Source of the DNA: Schistosoma mansoni
Lineage: Eukaryota; Platyhelminthes; Trematoda; Strigeidida; Schistosomatidae
Reading direction: 5' to 3'
Assembly (NCBI RefSeq): GCF_000237925.1
Contig: NC_031497.1
Span: forward strand, 3,093,295-3,157,294
DNA length: 64,000 nt
Shown here: positions 21,875-32,960 of the stretch, one piece after another
Position numbering within the stretch: the stretch's first letter is position 1
How the letters are laid out: each line of letters opens with the position of its first letter
The notes under the pieces: generated by a model
Database searches by the model: none
What the model was told of the DNA's origin: nothing
Seen by the model: only the letters and a program-made list of their open reading frames with translations
Translations under genes and position numbers: made by a program

Positions 21875-23363
21875 TATCGTGGGGATATATGGGTAATAAA
21901 AATGACACACTTAGACAACCGGAGTACACACAAACAATATTGAAGCCATGTAGTCGAGGCTGAGTTTTTGCGAACTTATCATGGCTCCAGAGACCGAGTA
22001 TTATGGAGCCATATGGATGGATTCCTCTCCCTTATGTATTACGATTTCAGAACCTCTTTCTAACCTTGACAAATCTTTGGACCATGTAAAAGAAGTGTAT
22101 TCACTTTAATTCATTGGTTTTGCATAATATATTTTTACTCCGTACTGTTCCCTGATTGGCTAGTATTCTCAAGGTCACCCGAGATTTGTTATGGACATGA
22201 TAACAGATAGGGTTGTGGGTGCTTATTCCTTACGAGTTCCAAATTAGGGTCCGACAGAAGTCCAGTGGTCGATAGTTGTTTAGTCGTTATCAATTGATGA
22301 AAATCACATTCAAATAGTAAATCATATAATTTGCAATGATTTCTGAGTTGAATTTATCTTTCTTATTCTCGAAACAGTTTTGTTGCGCAGACCCATCGAA
22401 TGGTCGATGCAGGCTACATGGTTGAGGTGGTCGTGATAGTCACAATCAATGATTCGAAAACTTCCGATAGTACAACTTAGAATTATTCACTTTTTACCTT
22501 CAACTTGTGCATTTTTTCATAAATACTTTTTCATAGTCTTCTCGAATTATATTCCCAAGGTTTATTCTTCCCTATTATCGCTGTTAATATTACTTCGATC
22601 TCTCTAGATATTTGTCTCGTTATGTCAATATGGTAAGGTTACAAATTAGACCAATAAACATCCCACAGGGTTTATGTCTCTCAGACATCTAATTATACCT
22701 ATTTACTTAAATCTTAAAGTGTGAGTTTTAAAGATACGTTTCTTAGGTAATAAGAAAGCTACTGAATATGTACAGTTCTCAAACCAATATATGCGAATCT
22801 ATTTCGACTTACACTTTTCATTAATCTTCATATCATCTACAGAACATAACTGTTTACAGATAACCGTAATTTATAATTCACCATCCAACCTCTACACGAC
22901 TGACTCCACACTTACAGTTTTCTAGTATCCCTTTAGAGTGTAACGGGATGCCATGGATGGAACCAGTCCATCTGTTCTGTATGCTAGCTTCACTATTAAC
23001 CCTTCAATAATTGACAAAGATATGCTTGCACCAGATTTTGCCTATTCAACATATTTACATCATTAGGATTTTAATAAATTTAAGTAGCTACACAGTTCGT
23101 GAGCTTTTAAATAAGGCTGGCCTCAAAAGTGATACATCCAAACATCTTTTTCCTTCTAATTTCAACTACAAAACCGTTAGATAATGTGGTATTCATGTCA
23201 CAAATCAATCACTAGATGATCATTTAGTGGATGATCGTTTACTAGCACATACATTTTGCTAGATATGGATTAAAATCCTCCAACTCCTTTAGTGAGCAAA
23301 AAAGAGTAACTAACGAGTAATGAACTTCAGAGATTTAATTTACATGAAAATAACTATTAAAAC

Positions 23364-23416
<53 letters not shown>

Positions 23417-23788
23417 GCAAGCTTTAAAATAATGGAAAATGAAAGGCTATCGATTTCGGATCAACTATGAGTGAGAAGGGTTCAACTTGAATTTAGAAAG
23501 TTAGATTGGTTTCAGTGCAACAGAACAACGATACTGTCTTGAAAATAATAAAAAAATTGTAAATGTTTAGTTATTTACAAGCATAACATTTTAACATATG
23601 TCAGCGGCTTATTTTACTATCATTAACAATAGTAATAATCTACTGACTGTCTGATACACAGTACAAAGGAACTATAATACTAGTCATAAGTTAAAATTAG
23701 ATTCAAACTTATGACTACTATACAAAAAGCATATGTCTAATAGATAACTGTTTAAGTTAAAGGTTAGAGTAGTCTTTGTATGATATAA
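21875..23788. other. Merlin flank and intergenic DNA downstream of the IDH gene
   Basis: It holds an inverted match to the Merlin left side (CTGATTGGC at 22152-22160 against GCCAATCAG at 21492-21500) and a TA microsatellite at 23366-23413. Otherwise nothing was recognised. Confidence 0.4.
23366..23413. repeat. (TA)n microsatellite
   Basis: About 48 bp of uninterrupted TA. Confidence 0.95.
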
Positions 23789-24043
23789 TTAAGAAATATG
23801 AGCTTGTTCTAGAACTGCTTCTGTGAACTGAGTTGTAGATGAAGAACCACCGATATCAGAAGTTAATGCTTTCTTAGACTTAATAATTTTAAGTAAAGCT
23901 GTTTCAATTTTATTAGCAAAACTTTCTAAATTGATATGACGTAATAAGTTTGCGCTGGCTAATAGAATTGCTGTTGGATTAGCCATGTTTTTGCCTGATG
24001 CCAAATTGAATGAATGTCTAGTGCCTGGTTCAAAAACTGCGAA
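23789..24043 (-). CDS. IDH3B-like: NAD-isocitrate dehydrogenase regulatory subunit (beta-type), last exon
   Basis: This is the terminal exon of a mitochondrial NAD-dependent isocitrate dehydrogenase subunit, part of the heteromeric TCA-cycle enzyme that oxidises isocitrate to 2-oxoglutarate. It follows a TTTTTAG acceptor (minus strand) and encodes 84 residues from FAVFEPGTRHSF to EQAHIS, then TAA at 23789-23791. VFEPGTRH and KNMANPTAILLASANLLRH are the C-terminal IDH signature. The intron is phase 0, and the join SHE-FAVFE matches the family without gap. Over the five exons the protein most resembles the beta subunit ([23 protein letters not shown]), so a regulatory or structural and not catalytic role is likely. 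Confidence 0.93.
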   Translation of the reverse strand, partial: FAVFEPGTRHSFNLASGKNMANPTAILLASANLLRHINLESFANKIETALLKIIKSKKALTSDIGGSSSTTQFTEAVLEQAHIS

Positions 24044-24963
24044 CTAAAAATACAAAGAAGAATAACATTTTAATATGAAATAAGTCACTGAAAATACTCG
24101 AATATTGTTATCCTCTAAGTTTTGAATTTATAATTAATATTGTTTAAAGAAATCCATTAAAATACTACTCATCATTAGCTTCATTTTCGAAATAATATAA
24201 AGAATATAAAATAAATATTGTAACCATTCTATTCTAATATTTGAATTTTTATTAATGATATATTTTTGCTAAAAGAAATACGCCCGTACAAAGTGAATTC
24301 CATATTCAATGCTTCAATAGGTAAATAAACAAATTGTAATGACTACTAACTAATATATTTATATAAAATGTATAGTCCATTCGATGAACTATGAATACAC
24401 TGTCATCGCTCTTCTTCTATGACCATGCTTATCAATAAAGTCTAACAATAAAAGTAAATTAATCGAATAGCAAACCTTGAGTACATACAGATGTCTTATT
24501 TGAGTAAGTACGTTTTCTTGTATACGCACTATTTCACTTGTAGTTAAACTGAATCTTAATTTTCATCTCGAAAAGTCACATACTCCACAAAATCCCTAGC
24601 AAATGTAAACCGTTAAGTTCAAGCTCATAATAATAATCTTTACGTGCAATGCACCTCCTTATTTAACAAAATATCTTGATGGTTGAAAATAATTGAGTAG
24701 AACCCAAATGGTTCAACTTTTGTCGAGATTAAAATTGATTCCACAGATACTAGATAAATTTAGGTCAACAAATTATAATTATGTTGCTGAATAGATTGTA
24801 TACAAGCCCTAAAGGATGTGTAAATTTACTTTCAGAGTGCCATATCATCACCATTTAAGAGTATAAAACATAGATAACAGCTTCGAAATATACTTCGAAC
24901 TACCATGGGGACAAGCACCAATGAACCACATAAAATAAATAAGTATTTGAAACTCAAACTAAC

Positions 24964-25195
24964 TTCATGACTATATGATACACCCGGTACAACCCCAGCA
25001 CCACCGACCAGACCAGCAGCAAGATTATCAACAATGTTGCCATATAGGTTTGGCATAACCATCACATCAAATTGTTCAGGATTACTGACCAGTTGCATGC
25101 AACAATTATCTATAATCATTGAATTAAACTGAATATGTGGATAAAGTTTGGCCATATTTTGACAAGTCTCGAGAAATAAACCATCACTTAATTTC
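24964..25195 (-). CDS. IDH3B-like: NAD-isocitrate dehydrogenase beta-type subunit, internal exon
   Basis: 232 nt between a CTCAG acceptor and a GTTAGT donor on the minus strand. It encodes [21 protein letters not shown] through [20 protein letters not shown] to [10 protein letters not shown]. The first G completes the ATG codon of the previous exon (ANIM-KLSDG). [11 protein letters not shown] with the Asp and Asn residues is the conserved substrate and metal-site region of the decarboxylating dehydrogenase family. Confidence 0.95.
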
Positions 25196-25823
25196 CTGAG
25201 TAAAAAATTAACAAAAAAATATTGAAAATACAGCAGCGATATATTTAATGGACCTTTATTTAGATAAATATTAAAATTAAAAAATAAGTACGTTTAAAAA
25301 TGTATATCACAAGGGTGTGTTATCCACTAAACCCCGTTTGGCTAACTTTAGATTTCCATGTTTAATAACTGTAGTACCCCTCAGATCAACAGACTGAAAC
25401 AAGTAGATCCTTTAAAAAACCTCTACCTTACCAATGTAGTCCACCGTAAGATTTTAGCTGACAAGACAGCGCATATGTGTCTTTGTAATACACAATGACC
25501 TAAATAAATACATAGGCTACTCATTCTCTCAAAATCCTTAAATCTGTGTGCACTACTGAATTGGATATTAAGTTTTATAAGCTCTTTTGAGGAAGTCTGT
25601 GTTCTTGTGTCCGTCTTGTCTAATTGTGAGGACTTAGAGTTAGCAGTCCACCTTTTGTTCGTAACGAGGAATAATAGTAATATATTTTAAAATATAACAC
25701 TTATCACCTTATCTTTGTATATGAATTACAAACAACAAGGTATAAGTACACGTTTTGAACAGGGACCATTTAATATTGTCAAAACATTTGAAAGCAAATA
25801 CATAAATATAAGTGAACACTTAC

Positions 25824-26090
25824 ATAATGTTAGCTTTATGAACAGCAGTAACTTTCCTACGCTTATTGCGCACAGCATAATCAAATGCAAATTTTGCGAT
25901 TCGTTCAGAGTTACTTCGTGTTATGATTTTTAAGGACTCAATTACTCCCTTAACAGATTCATGTTCCAGTGATGAATACTCTCCTTCTATCTGCTCACGT
26001 ATGATGACTAAATCAAGATTTTGATGAAAGCTTGGGATCCCCTTCAACGTACGAATATGAACAACATTGGCAAACAGATCCAAAGCTCGT
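25824..26090 (-). CDS. IDH3B-like: NAD-isocitrate dehydrogenase beta-type subunit, internal exon
   Basis: 267 nt between a TATAG acceptor and a GTAAGTG donor on the minus strand. It encodes [48 protein letters not shown] and [13 protein letters not shown](T/I)[11 protein letters not shown] is the beta/gamma version of the motif that reads REN-TEGEYSG in catalytic alpha subunits. The join to the next exon is in phase 2 and restores Met. Confidence 0.96.
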
Positions 26091-27469
26091 CTATAACAAA
26101 TAAATAAAACAATGAGAAATGCGATTTATCACCGAAGTAGGCACTCTCGAAAAGAAATAATTTAAATATAATACAATTACGGTGGTAATTGCTTTGCAAA
26201 AATGTATCACCTATCATATGAAATGTATAAATACTTATGAATGAAACTGCAAATATTCAGAACATTTTTACACGGAAACATTTTCTTTCTATTTCTTATT
26301 AGCATGTGTAGTCAGTATCGAGAACAAACCACTTTAAAACAATCATTTATTTTTTTTCAATAATTGCTTGGTGCAGAAGATAAAGAGAAAAAACTCATTT
26401 TCACTTCCACATGTTAACTTTGCTTAATTAACTACTACCAAATGCCTAAACAGCGACTTTTTAAATAAACGCACAAGTAATGATTAAAATATCGTGTATT
26501 TTATTAAACTATGGTATTCGTGTGGAGTCACAATGAAAAGCTAAATGAAAAGTATTTCTATGACTAATTTGTGATTTCCCAAGATATAAACAGAAATTTT
26601 AAACTGGCTAGAATGTTATTGCAAGCACCAAACTAACAAGATTAGTAATAACTACGATTATTTTCTGAAATATTTATTCATTGACATTAAGTAACTAGAT
26701 ATCTTAGCAAACGGCAAAAGCTGGATGGATTGCTTGTGGAGCTTTCAGGGATCACAATAACTTCAAAATCCTCAGCATGAGCTACAAATATCCTCCATCA
26801 CTTCAAAATGACAATAACATCCTTTATTGATGTAAATTAAACCTCAAGAACTTCACCGACAAGAAGAACAAGTACATTACAACCGAAAACGACAACTTTT
26901 GAAGGACCAGCAAACCTACCTTGATGCTTGATGATAATGCAAACCTGGTATTTTTATTTAACTAACTACAAGAAATTCTTCAGAAATAATAGACATCAAT
27001 AAGATTATAATATCTAATTGGTGCCAGAATTGATATAAAACTATCTACAGAAAAAAGAATCAAATTGTATTACATAAATAATGTATTCAAAAATTACGAG
27101 AAAGCTTCAGTTAAGTATCTTGAATTTAGTAAAACGATTCTCAAAATGAACAAGTATGGAAGGAAACCACTTTGTACACAATTCCTATTTATTTAACAAA
27201 TTTTTATACTAAGTAATCCAACAAATAGTCGAGTTCATACTTAGGGCACCTTCTAGTCTAAATCGCCTTAAGGAATAAGACCGAATATTTTTCATCTTTC
27301 GGCAATCAGTACAGAAAATCACTTTACATAAAATATGATCATGAAAAAAGAAAGCTGTTGTCAATTTACTGTTAACAATAGAGGCATAAACATCAACATT
27401 GTAAACACGACAGAAAAAAGGATAAACTGTAAAAATATAGCTCTTAGTTGATCAGAAACAAAGACATAC
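26091..27469 (-). other. IDH intron of about 1.4 kb
   Basis: Intron between two IDH exons. AT-rich; nothing else could be named. Confidence 0.85.
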
Positions 27470-27607
27470 CTCATTCTTAGATTAAGTGCACTAGATCCCT
27501 GAGTTTCGACAGGTGTACGAACAATTCCTTTTAAAGCAACCTTGTTTTTTGTAACAGAGTTGACAGCATTATAGAGACCACCATTTGGATCTAAATTATC
27601 GCTAAAT
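27470..27607 (-). CDS. IDH3B-like: NAD-isocitrate dehydrogenase beta-type subunit, internal exon
   Basis: 138 nt between a CCCTCAG acceptor and a GTATGT donor on the minus strand. It encodes FSDNLDPNGGLYNAVNSV, KNKVALKGIVRTPVETQG and ALNLRMR. KVALKG is the family segment preceding the substrate-contact loop. The intron upstream of this exon is only 41 nt (27608-27648), much shorter than the gene's other introns. Confidence 0.92.
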
Positions 27608-27648
27608 CTGAGGGGAAAAATCAAATATGCTACCAATCTATTTCTTAC

Positions 27649-27788
27649 CCAAAGTTCACCTCCTCAAACTGAACAGGTACATTGAATTCTTTAAAAACTG
27701 ACTTTACACAAACGAAGAGTTCTGGCCATACCCCATCACCGGGTAGGAGGGTAACAGTCTTCTTCTCCTCAGCATTTGACAAAGTACT
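27649..27788 (-). CDS. IDH3B-like: NAD-isocitrate dehydrogenase beta-type subunit, N-terminal mature exon
   Basis: 140 nt between a TTCAG acceptor and a GTAAGAA donor on the minus strand. It encodes STLSNAEEKKTVTLLPGDGV, WPELFVCVKSVFKEFNVPVQ, FEEVNFG. LLPGDG is the nucleotide-binding start of the mature enzyme. The usual GDG-(I/V)-G-PE reads GDGVWPE here, with Trp in place of a highly conserved Gly. The frame upstream would be phase 0; the transit-peptide exon was not securely identified. Confidence 0.92.
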
Positions 27789-28201
27789 CTGAATTGTACA
27801 AGAAATTAAAAACAATATCATGACGATGTTTAAAAGGACAAAGAATGCTTAACAACTAAGCCATCCAGTTTAAAGAAACCACACCAAAATCATCCACCTG
27901 CGCAACAAATTTTATTGACCATCTCAGAACACAGATTTTCAGCTTAAAACCCCTATTTTAAAAACGATTGGTATTTCTTCTTTTTTGATCAGTTTTCCTA
28001 GTCTTTACCCTTTTAAAGTTATAAAGCCTACTGTTTTTGCTTTCATTGAATTCAATTAAAAAATCAGGAAGAATATCAGATTTTAAGGTAGTTTTCATCT
28101 TGTACTTGTTAACCTGATAGTTCAATTATAAATTAATTCATTTTCCCAACAACCTTTAGTTTTTATAATACAAATTACTATCTTTTGAGCTATGGTTATG
28201 A

Positions 28202-28441
28202 AACCTTTTTATCAACAACCGTGTTGTTTTTCCATGGGGAAAAGCTGCATATACTATGGTAAGGCTAGAGGCTAATACTCTAAATTCCGAACAGATTTCA
28301 CATTCGAAATATTTAAAAGGCTTAACAAGGCAGGATGCATTAGAATGTGCAAAAACACTGCTCAAACACCCGTGGCATTTCACTTATAAGTGTTCCCAAA
28401 AAGTTAAGAAACACAAGAGTGATCATAGAATCGAGGAGTAA
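28202..28441 (+). other. Unidentified open frame, possible exon
   Basis: An open frame of about 79 residues follows a stop at 28199, with an internal ATG at 28256, and ends at TAA 28439. It contains VVFPWGKAAYTMVRLEANTL and GLTRQDALECAKTLLKHPWH, which look protein-like, not low complexity. The opposite strand is also open here (28156-28383). It lies about 400 bp upstream of the first recognised IDH exon, so it could be a divergently oriented gene, a relic, or chance. No family recognised. Confidence 0.25.
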
Positions 28442-29059
28442 GGATTTAGGTTCAAAAGTTCGCTTCCAATAAGTGAGAGAAAGTAGAGTAACACAATGAC
28501 TCATTTCCTACTAAAGTTAGCGGAATCACTAATTCTTAAGATTTGTAGGTCAGGTAGTTGAACAACAGATTAAGGGACAAACAGGGCATAATTACAGAAG
28601 GTAATTTTCAAGCCTGGATAAGAAAAATATTTAATACTGAGAAATAGACAAACTGCAGTAAACTGGTGAGAATGTGTCTAAAGATCTGTCACTCACCACA
28701 AGAATGAAGAGAGTTGAACCAAAAACGACTCAATTTGGGTTTAAAAGTAGATTGATAAGTCCAACAGTAGTTGACTTTCAGGTAGCAAAAGGGGTTTAGA
28801 AGTGGACGAAGTCACTACTGATAGTCTTGAGCTAGCGCTGTTAACCACGAATAGTGGCCATTATGTGAACTCCAACCAGGTAGGCTGCACCTATAAACAT
28901 AACTAAATCAAGCAGCCAACGACGCGTCTTAGTTTGGCCGCCCCTAGTTTCCTTCAAATCAACTGATTCGGTCGACATTTGAGCTGTGGTAGGATATACA
29001 CAACATATCTTCTAGCCACTTCGGTCGACGAAAACTCATTAAGATCGACCGATTTATCT
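28442..29059. other. Intergenic, nothing recognised
   Basis: No exon or repeat assigned, although the last part may belong to the RTE fragment that follows. Confidence 0.35.
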
Positions 29060-30245
29060 AGTACCATTCACCTAAACTCACTCGATCGTTCCATCGAACG
29101 CGAAGAATGATACGAAGACGTCTACGGTCAACAATCGTAGTGTTTCTTGACATCAGCGTCGCTTGCGATTCGATGGACAGGACTGTCCTCTGAGATTGCC
29201 TATTGAAGAAGGGTGTGCCTGGGAAGTTTATTAACATCTCGGAAGCCCTATATACAAACACTTTAGGTAGGATGAGGGTAAACAACTAACACTCTCCATC
29301 GCTTCATTCAGGTAGTGGGGATAGGCAGGGTTTCTCAATCTCATCATTCCTCTTCAACCTTGCCATCAACGGAGTTCTGGAAACAACTCTGTTGGATGTA
29401 GATAATGGTGGTGTGGATCTGTTGCCTCGAGAAACACTTCTCGACCTTGGGTATACGGACGATATTGTCTCACTGCCCCAGGCCACGTAATCCTCATTTA
29501 ACTAGTTGGCAGTCAGTGTCCGTAGGTCTGGCATGTGCTTTGCAAAGTAATTCTACAAGACCGACAAGACCCTGCATTCACTTTGGGTAGTGAGCAGATA
29601 GAAATAGTTGAGTTCGTGTATCTAGGTAGCTGTGGAGGTGCTGGTGGAGTGAGTGATGAGATCAATTTATGTATGGCGAAAGCCAAAGCGCCTTGTGCCA
29701 ATCTGGCCTATCTTTGGCGCCTTCTTGATGTTAGCCTAGCTGTAAAAAGTTGGATCTACAACGCGTCCGTAAGAACAGGTTTGCTCTACACCTGTGAAAC
29801 CTGACCTCTCCGAGTTCAGAATGTTAGACAACTCTCTGTTTGAGTATCGCTGTCTCCGAAGAATTTCGGACATTCAGTGACAACGCCATGTTAGCAATGC
29901 AGAGGTTCGGCATCGTGTGTTCGGGCACAAAGATGATAATTCAGTTTGTATCACTATCTTAAACCATCGGCTTCAGTGGTTTGCAAATGTCTTACGAATT
30001 CGGTCCCAGAGAATTCCACTTCGGGCATTATTTGCCAACACTGTGACTGGTTGGAAAAAGCAGAGACGTGGACAAAGCACGAAATGGTGCAATGTCATGA
30101 AAGCTATACAGGACTGGCTTCTGTTGGTCCTTCATGACTCTCTGGTTGGGGTCCTAAAGATGGTGCAACACAGTGGCTTGAGACGTTATCAAACATGGAT
30201 CATAATCAAAGCCAGTAGCGATACTGCTGTAACTTTCTTTTAACT
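29060..30245 (+). mobile_element. RTE-clade (SR2-type) LINE fragment, reverse transcriptase C-terminal part
   Basis: Conceptual frames give, in order, RT pieces VFLDIRVACDSMDRTVL, NLAINGVLETTLLDVDNGGV, LDLGYTDDIVSL (the YADD catalytic box as YTDD near 29445-29475), IEIVEFVYLGS, NASVRTGLLYTCET, and the C-terminal HRLQWFANVLRIRSQR and GWKKQRRGQSTKW. The order matches RTE-type non-LTR elements. The reading frame switches several times and contains stops (for example after RTVL and after TCET), so it is inactive. The endonuclease and N-terminal half are missing. Confidence 0.85.
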
Positions 30246-31429
30246 TCTTCGATTAAAAATGTTCGTTCTGGTTGATTTTATTCCGAATAAACTGCTTCTC
30301 CGATTATTACTATTTCACTCTCATAAGCTAATTTCTATTTATTGTTTTTTTTATGACACTTTCTTTTTTCTATCTCTTGACAACATTCTTATTGAGAAGC
30401 GCATGAATATTTGGTGCCCCTCATTCCGATGTTTATGTATTCGAAGGAATCAAAATAAAAAGCGGTCAGTACTTAACAATCATAACACACTAGAGACTAG
30501 TGGCTGCTACAGGTTTTAGGACTCTCAAAAGGACACATAGAGCATCCGCTTACTGAAAAATTAAGACACAAGAACCTCAGCTTTTTTACCTTAGAAACTG
30601 GTTGGTTAGCCCATGACCCATCGATACAGTTGAAGATTACAGTTCGAAAGTCGAGATGGCTACAACTCAAGTAGTCTACATAACGACCGACTACTGATAA
30701 ACTAAAACGTTCCATTTTTTAAAAAAGCTTAAAACAGGACTACATATAACGTCAGAGTCGTTGATACCTACGTGTGAAAAGCAATAACAACAGTAAAATG
30801 CCATGATTTATTTTGCGACTAGGAAGAAATGCTTGAAACAATAACTTAGCACAACACTATAATAGCAAATTTCTTTAATGAAGTAGAGAATATGCAAGTG
30901 CGAATTCTCAGGGTTGTAGTGATAGTTAGGTCGTTAAAGTTGCCATGACCTACGGTGTGTGAGCTGACAGGGACAAAATATGTGACAAATAAACCTGATC
31001 GTACATGCAAACTGATTGTTTTATATATTAATATTAGGAAAAAAACGGGAACATTGGATAATGATTGAATAACACAAAACCAAATATCACTTACTAGGTG
31101 AAATCGCTTAGCATGTTTAGTGAGGGACACAAATCCTGTTTTGTTAGCCTGGAATAGTATTATTAGACTACGATTCAACTACCAAGATTATTGATGTTAA
31201 ACATCGGAACAACATTCTTATTAAATTTGTCGAAATACCAGATTTACGTTTTGACCTTGACCTGAATGACCTTCACCGTTTTAAGAAACGCGGAAATGCA
31301 AATATCTACGCTGAGTTTACATAGTAGCACGGGAGGTTCTTGCCACTTTGACCTTCGTACAGTGTATGTGATCTTATAACAAAAGAATATCAGTAGGACT
31401 GTGTTTTTGAGCTTCGACTGCAATTACAT
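30246..31429. other. Intergenic between two LINE fragments
   Basis: T-rich 3' flank of the RTE fragment, then unclassified DNA; open frames on the minus strand (30497-31178) have no recognisable domains. Confidence 0.35.
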
Positions 31430-32960
31430 TTCATCACCGCTCAGCGTGATGTTTTCACACTCGCTAAGCAGAGGCAAACTACCGGAAATTTGGAAGCTGG
31501 CTCCCATCACACCAATTTTCAAAAGAGGTCGACTCAGCTAACCCTCAAGCTACCATTCGGTGGCCCTTCTCCCTATACCCTCTAAAGTTATGGAGTCCCT
31601 GATATGCGACGGTATACACGACTATTTATTATCCCTAAAGTTCTTCTCACCCCAACAACATGGTTTCAAGGAGGGTCACTATTGTATAACCAACCTGCTG
31701 GCTGCAGTGAACAGATGCACAACCATCCTTGATCGTAAGGAGGAGGTTGACGTTATTTGCCTTGATTTCTCAGAAGCTTTTGATAAGGCCAACCGTATAT
31801 GTCTAATCAACATGCTTAAACGATTGGGCATCAAACCACATCTAATTACCTGGCTCGCTTCATATCTAAAAAATCAACATTTTAGGTCAGGGTTAACTTC
31901 ACTTTTTCTCAGGCTATGGAATGTCTTAGTGGAGTCCCCCAGGGCTCAATACTAAGACTTCTCTTCTTGACTTATACAAACGATCTCCCACAACAAGTAT
32001 CGTCTGACTCATTGCTTTTTGCTGATGATGTGAAACTTTAGAGATAGATACGCAACCTAGAGGATATACTGGCACTTCAGGAGGATCTGACTTGAATTCG
32101 AAAAAGCGCAGACGACAACGGACTTACCTTCAACACTTCAAAGTGTAAAAAACTCCATCTGAGACATGTTGCAGACTACAGTTACAACTTAGGAAACTCC
32201 TCTCTAGAAGTTTCCGAACTCGAAGAAGATTTAGGTGAGTTGGTACCCCACGACCTGAAGTCATACGCTAACTGTGACAAAAACGCTTTTCAAGAAAACC
32301 TTGCACTGGTGACATTGAAGCGTATTTTTAGCCAGTTTGACGGCAGAACTTTTCACCTAAACTTCAACAGTTTTATTCTTCTTCATTTAGAGTACGGAAA
32401 CATAGTATTTCCTACCTCACTCCAAAAGGATAAAGACACTCTGGAACGTATCCAATATCGAGCCGCGAAATCAGTTCGGGGACTCAAATTCAAACCTTAT
32501 AAAGAGCACCTTCAATCACTTAACCTTTACCCGTTAGAGTATAGGCGTCTTAGAGGTGACCTTATAATGGCTCACAGTATCCTTAACAATTCTGGTCATC
32601 CCTTTAAACATCCACTTAAGCTAAGTCATAATACCAGCCTAAGGGGTAATACCCAAAAACTGGAGACCCAACATTGCAGAACGGACTGTAGACACAATTT
32701 CTACTCCTTAAGAGTTGTCAAATGCTGGAATTCGCTGACAACTGAGCTAGTCCAAGCGATTTCCCAGGAGTCCTTCAAGAAGCAACTTGACCTATTCTTA
32801 AGAACTAAGGATAACATATTATTTCGATCTACCAAATTCTTTTTTTCCTCTATTATCGTTAATATACCTAGGTTTTTGCCTGGAGGTATTGTTGATCCAC
32901 TGCCAAAAGACTTTTTAAAATTGGCAGTAACAATTAGAGTGCGAATATGAGCTTAACTGA
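31430..32960 (+). mobile_element. CR1/Jockey-type LINE fragment, reverse transcriptase to 3' end of ORF2
   Basis: It encodes RT pieces LPEIWKLAPITPIFKRG, YHSVALLPIPSKVMESL, FFSPQQHGFKEGHYCITNLL, VDVICLDFSEAFDKANR, the GVPQGS-type turn near 31930, and LLFADDVKL (catalytic box, 32014-32031). Then comes the C-terminal part, open from 32240 to 32950: FNSFILLHLEYGNIVFPTSL, LERIQYRAAKSVRGLKF, YSLRVVKCWNSLTTEL. At least one frameshift (around 31890-31930) and stops just after the FADD box break it. The C-terminal 236-residue frame is unbroken. Schistosome CR1-like elements have this layout. 5'-truncated. Confidence 0.88.

Noticed and set aside
28156-28383. Mitochondrial transit-peptide exon for the IDH subunit
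   Set aside because: The minus frame has basic/Ser-rich residues, but no donor in the required phase 0 was found before its stop.
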